DNA of 64,000 nucleotides from Oscillospiraceae bacterium (GTDB taxonomy: Bacteria > Bacillota > Clostridia > Oscillospirales > Acutalibacteraceae): the NCBI GenBank assembly GCA_902790325.1, contig CADARP010000013.1, positions 60,246 to 124,245 on the forward strand, given 5' to 3'. The first letter of the stretch is position 1. Every line of letters begins with the position of its first letter. Below, piece after piece: positions 61,901 to 64,000 of this stretch. The notes beneath the pieces are model-generated. The model was not told the DNA's origin. It saw nothing but the letters and a program-made list of their open reading frames with translations, and did not search any database. A program made the translations under genes and the position numbers.

Positions 61901-63851
61901 CGTCACCCTGCAGGCGCAGTGGACCAAGGACGGCTACGCCATCACGTATGTGCTGCTGGACGGCACTATGGTCGGTACGAAATACACGACGACTTACGAC
62001 ATCTCCACCGCGATCACGATCCCGCAGGCGCGCAAGACCGGCTACACCTTCGGCGGCTGGCTGTCGGACGGCGCCGGCAACTGGGGCGTGAGCGTTTACC
62101 AGAACGGCAACATCAGCGCGGGCCGCTACGGCGACGTGACGCTGACGGCGCAGTGGACGGGCGTGCAGTATTACGTCCAGTTCAACGGCAACAACTCGAC
62201 CAGCGGCATGATGTACAACCAGAGCTTCACCTACGGCGAACCCGGTACGCTGAATCCGAACGAGTATGTACGCGGCGGTTACCAGTTCAAGGGCTGGGCA
62301 ACGACGGCCAATGCGACCACCGCGGCATATGCGGACCGGGGCACGGTGCTGAACCTGTCGCCTCAGGCCGGTTCTACCGTTACGCTGTTCGCAGTCTGGG
62401 AGAAGGAAAACTATACCATCACGTATGATCCCGCAGGCGGCACGATCACGACCCCGGGCGTTACGCTGTACGGAATCACCGATACCGTCACGCTCCCGAC
62501 CGTGACACGCACCGGCTACACGCTCAACGGCTGGCGTCCGACGGAGAACAGCGGCAGCTGGCATACGTGGGATACGTACACCGGCACGGTTCCGGCGGGC
62601 AGCTACGGCAACGTCACGCTGCAGGCGCTGTGGACAAAGGACACCTACACGATCACGTATGACGCGCAGAACGGTACGATGAGCGGCGACTACACCACGA
62701 CGTACGACGTCGACACGCCGATCGTGCTTCCGTCCGTGACGCGCACGGGCTACAAGTTCAACGGCTGGCAGGCGTCCGCCGCATGGAACTATGTGACCAT
62801 CACAAACAACCAGGCGCCCGCAGGCGCGCTCGGCAATGTAACGCTGACCGCGATCTGGACGCAGAAGATCTATTACATCCACTTCAACTCCAACGGCGGC
62901 AGCGGTTCGATGACCAACCAGCTGATGCGCTTTGACGAGTCGCAGGCGCTGACGGCCAACGCGTTCACGCGCGACGGCTACAACTTCGCCGGCTGGGCGA
63001 CGACCGAGACGGGTTCCGTCGCGTACCCGAACGGCGACATCGTCCTCAATCTCAGCCAGACGGACGGCGCGATCGTGAACCTGTATGCGGTATGGACCGC
63101 GCGCAACTTCACGTTGACGTACAACATGAACGGCGCACAGGGCGGCCTGCCGGGTTCGAATGTCGTCATGGACGGCGCGGCGATCACGCTGCGTGCGTAC
63201 AACATTGAACAGACCGAGATCAACAATCAGCCGTTCGCGTTCGGCGGTTGGGCATACACCAAGGAAGAAGCGGACGCCGGCACGGTTGCCTATGCGAACA
63301 AGGCTTCGTTCTCGCTGAATGCAGAGGTCCTGGAGCGTGCGACCATCGACTGGACGACGACGAAGCCTACCATCACGCTTTACGCGGTGTGGATCGGCGT
63401 CAGCGTTGACATGATCATTCCGGAAGGCGCGACGACAGTCGTCGATGAAGACAGAGGATTCATCTACGGTCTGAAGGCCGGTATCACGAGAGAAGAACTT
63501 CTGAACGATTACCTCGGCGTGATCGGCAACGGCCGCCTCGAGATTTCGCAGGGCACGGTCGGTACAGGTACGGTCGTTCAGTTGATCGACAACTTCAACA
63601 ACCAGGTTCTTGAAGAGTATCAGATCGTCATCTTCGGCGATACCAACGGCGACGGTCTGGCCAACTCGACCGACGTTACGAATATCCGCCTGATGAACGC
63701 AGGCCTGCTCGAGACTTCGTTCAACGACGTGTACACGTTTGCTGCCGATCTCAACGGCGACAACAACGTCAACTCGACCGACGTCACGACGATCCGCATG
63801 ATCAATGCCGGCACAGTCGAATACGACCAGGTCACGCGCGAGATCATCTGA
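58977..63851 (+). CDS. Giant secreted dockerin protein with Listeria-Bacteroides-type (InlB B) repeats
   Basis: Secreted protein of 1,624 residues. The ATG behind AGGAGGA gives MLKNSFRRTMSVMIALVMIW, a signal peptide cleaved near ASA (about residue 33). Residues about 35-665 are a unique Thr/Ser/Tyr-rich region without a recognised fold. Residues about 667-1472 hold ten ~75-residue repeats of the Listeria-Bacteroides type (YTVHYDANGGxGTM...GYTFAGW...LFAKW). They are of two kinds that alternate, A-B-A-B-B-A-B-B-A plus a final variant. A C-terminal type I dockerin (about 1553-1620) has two calcium loops (DTNGDGLANSTDVTNI and DLNGDNNVNSTDVTTI). It is likely attached to a cohesin-bearing scaffold; adhesion is inferred. 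Confidence 0.9.
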   Translation: MLKNSFRRTMSVMIALVMIWTTFCIGQPLTASATVTSSTPNNATGVYLVVPEAIYLRPVYNSYYTSSTSTFQWFVNNTLSGNSITTTSGEENTGKLYFRYANATGAKLSFEWLNSSGQATTGGTITVGGKTLEAKADSTMSVSSSDSAINITAGNSPSLDKAATGAYIRWTVTYTDSGDKRQKTVQAYTYVYKPYVEPVGVAHRTVNDRGTNHYGQNISWISGVHDTDSAALGSHYPNSDSGHGLLALSSSDTRNNAPQVGELYAQMSSYFYWSWSGNEGAGGWLNTTSAPQLMPDKSFRYIENTLTGHSSGSDAFHNFGYAPTAVLTVDISRYSNLTQIPNLSVGLMVTDDEASDSGAAYFISNYTGTPATEDNIDYFKNNTSHAEEIWNRYNAAGGDVFAAGTYSNPSASEAEGIKYNGRWKNKSLGSTQGTSTYYLGAGYYNHQSGDSIWNISELRMKVNRYDKGTLRTAVNKAINNSATLQSIFYNTSASAWTNYVNLFRSASLMLTKVDGTFSVTVNGTTYTDPKTMATALDGAIDTLLSGSGRLTSRTATQTNVVLQQQANGTYVYAPFLNGTTTRTVNFKTFDSVTFTADVVPGYTFIGLQSAASAPTPVMNAATERPTTFTTTAEGATINNGTVTYTHTDTTGTDTNGNLYYTYYYVVNTYTVHYDANGGTGTMADQAFTYNVGQNLTANNFTRQGYTFAGWAKTATGNVAYENGASVNNLTTTANGTVNLFAKWNTVDYTIQYDTVGGSITSTNHTTTYNINSTVMMPTASKDGYTLTGWKANSAGNWGPLTYNAGEATSGKYGDVSLTAVWKAVNYSVAFDKNGGTGAQMSNQNFSYGTSQSLSANAYTRDGFTFRGWALTSTATDPVYIDRESVSNLTTTANAVVTLYAVWGVNNYTITYSTDSGVIRDASYTRSFTVNDVIALPTTVEKTGYTFSGWKPAGNSGTWNAETVYTGTVNSGMIGNVTLQAQWTKDGYAITYVLLDGTMVGTKYTTTYDISTAITIPQARKTGYTFGGWLSDGAGNWGVSVYQNGNISAGRYGDVTLTAQWTGVQYYVQFNGNNSTSGMMYNQSFTYGEPGTLNPNEYVRGGYQFKGWATTANATTAAYADRGTVLNLSPQAGSTVTLFAVWEKENYTITYDPAGGTITTPGVTLYGITDTVTLPTVTRTGYTLNGWRPTENSGSWHTWDTYTGTVPAGSYGNVTLQALWTKDTYTITYDAQNGTMSGDYTTTYDVDTPIVLPSVTRTGYKFNGWQASAAWNYVTITNNQAPAGALGNVTLTAIWTQKIYYIHFNSNGGSGSMTNQLMRFDESQALTANAFTRDGYNFAGWATTETGSVAYPNGDIVLNLSQTDGAIVNLYAVWTARNFTLTYNMNGAQGGLPGSNVVMDGAAITLRAYNIEQTEINNQPFAFGGWAYTKEEADAGTVAYANKASFSLNAEVLERATIDWTTTKPTITLYAVWIGVSVDMIIPEGATTVVDEDRGFIYGLKAGITREELLNDYLGVIGNGRLEISQGTVGTGTVVQLIDNFNNQVLEEYQIVIFGDTNGDGLANSTDVTNIRLMNAGLLETSFNDVYTFAADLNGDNNVNSTDVTTIRMINAGTVEYDQVTREII

Positions 63852-63869
63852 TCCTGAAACAAACACCCA

Positions 63870-63902
63870 GCCCGCACGGTTTCGGCCGTGCGGGCATTTT
63901 CT
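63870..63902 (+). terminator. Intrinsic terminator after the dockerin protein gene
   Basis: Ten-base stem GCCCGCACGG/CCGTGCGGGC with a 6-base loop, followed by ATTTTCTTTCCC on the plus strand. Confidence 0.88.
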
Positions 63903-63948
63903 TTCCCTCTTCACGGATTTTTGTGGGATAAGAAAACGTCCCCTTGTT

Positions 63949-63991
63949 TGTCATTGCGAGCGCCTTTATGGCGCGCGGCAATCCGTTCTCC
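63949..63991. repeat. REP-like palindromic repeat (GTCATTGCGAG ... CGGCAATCC type), possibly incomplete
   Basis: TCATTGCGAGCGC and GCGCGGCAATCC flank a short spacer, giving an imperfect palindrome. The TCATTGCGAG...GCAATCC pattern is a known dispersed intergenic repeat type in several bacterial phyla. It lies near the window edge, so its right limit cannot be fixed. No second copy was found in the window. Confidence 0.5.
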
Positions 63992-64000
63992 TTCTTGTTC

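Noticed and set aside
58668..63914. A 1,748-codon open frame on the minus strand, antisense to the giant dockerin protein.
   Set aside because: It crosses the 5' part of ispD and the whole dockerin gene, has an Arg/Val-rich composition with no domain, and is explained by the strong codon bias of the sense gene. No ribosome-binding site is seen.

Overview
This window looks like a chromosomal segment of an anaerobic Clostridia member, most plausibly an uncultured gut Oscillospirales/Ruminococcaceae-type organism. The evidence is mixed: a high-GC, strongly biased codon usage, a SCIFF peptide gene (a Clostridia hallmark), a T-box leader, a nusB-xseAB-ispA-dxs-tlyA-nadK-argR-recN operon in the Clostridia order, and large secreted proteins ending in dockerin domains. 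No rRNA, tRNA, CRISPR array, prophage or insertion sequence is visible. Nearly all genes lie on the minus strand; only a ribosomal-S1-like gene, the SCIFF peptide gene and the final giant secreted protein are on the plus strand.

Layout, left to right. (1) The 5' part of class II fructose-bisphosphate aldolase (cut by the window edge), a repeat-containing lipoprotein and a secreted GH16 glucanase. (2) A long housekeeping operon, transcribed from about 15.85 kb down to 2.8 kb: nusB, a TsaD-like paralogue, xseA, xseB, ispA, dxs, tlyA, nadK, argR, recN, then two flavoproteins. (3) A translation/membrane block, rpsF-ssb-rpsR-rpmH-rnpA-yidD-yidC-jag, starting from a sigma-A promoter with a structured leader. 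An unusual inverted-repeat element lies between jag and nusB. (4) A membrane glycosyltransferase, then rsmD-coaD-coiled-coil protein, uvrC and ptsH (HPr). (5) A DegT aminotransferase with a ceramidase-like hydrolase, an HtrA protease and a two-component system. (6) A mixed operon prfA-sua5-DegT-coaE-slt-M18 aminopeptidase-galM, with an S1-domain protein divergent from it. (7) A giant BspA-type leucine-rich-repeat protein with cohesin-like and dockerin domains, split by a frameshift. (8) A glycerol-3-phosphate dehydrogenase-like flavoprotein cluster, maf and a Nudix hydrolase. (9) Small genes: a 36-residue amphipathic peptide with its own promoter and terminator, a PAP2-like membrane protein, and an orphan SCIFF (six-cysteine) RiPP precursor. 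(10) A T-box-controlled operon encoding a LeuA-family protein that lacks the catalytic motifs and a fusion of a TIM-barrel isomerase to an acyl-CoA synthetase. (11) capA, ispD and a 1,624-residue dockerin protein with ten Listeria-Bacteroides-type repeats.

The most interesting points are: the T-box/LeuA-like pseudoenzyme/isomerase-ligase pair; the split LRR-cohesin-dockerin protein, whose frameshift lies exactly at the end of a 99-bp perfect repeat; the self-contained small-peptide gene; and the SCIFF gene without its maturase next door. All family assignments come from reading motifs by eye; no database search was run.
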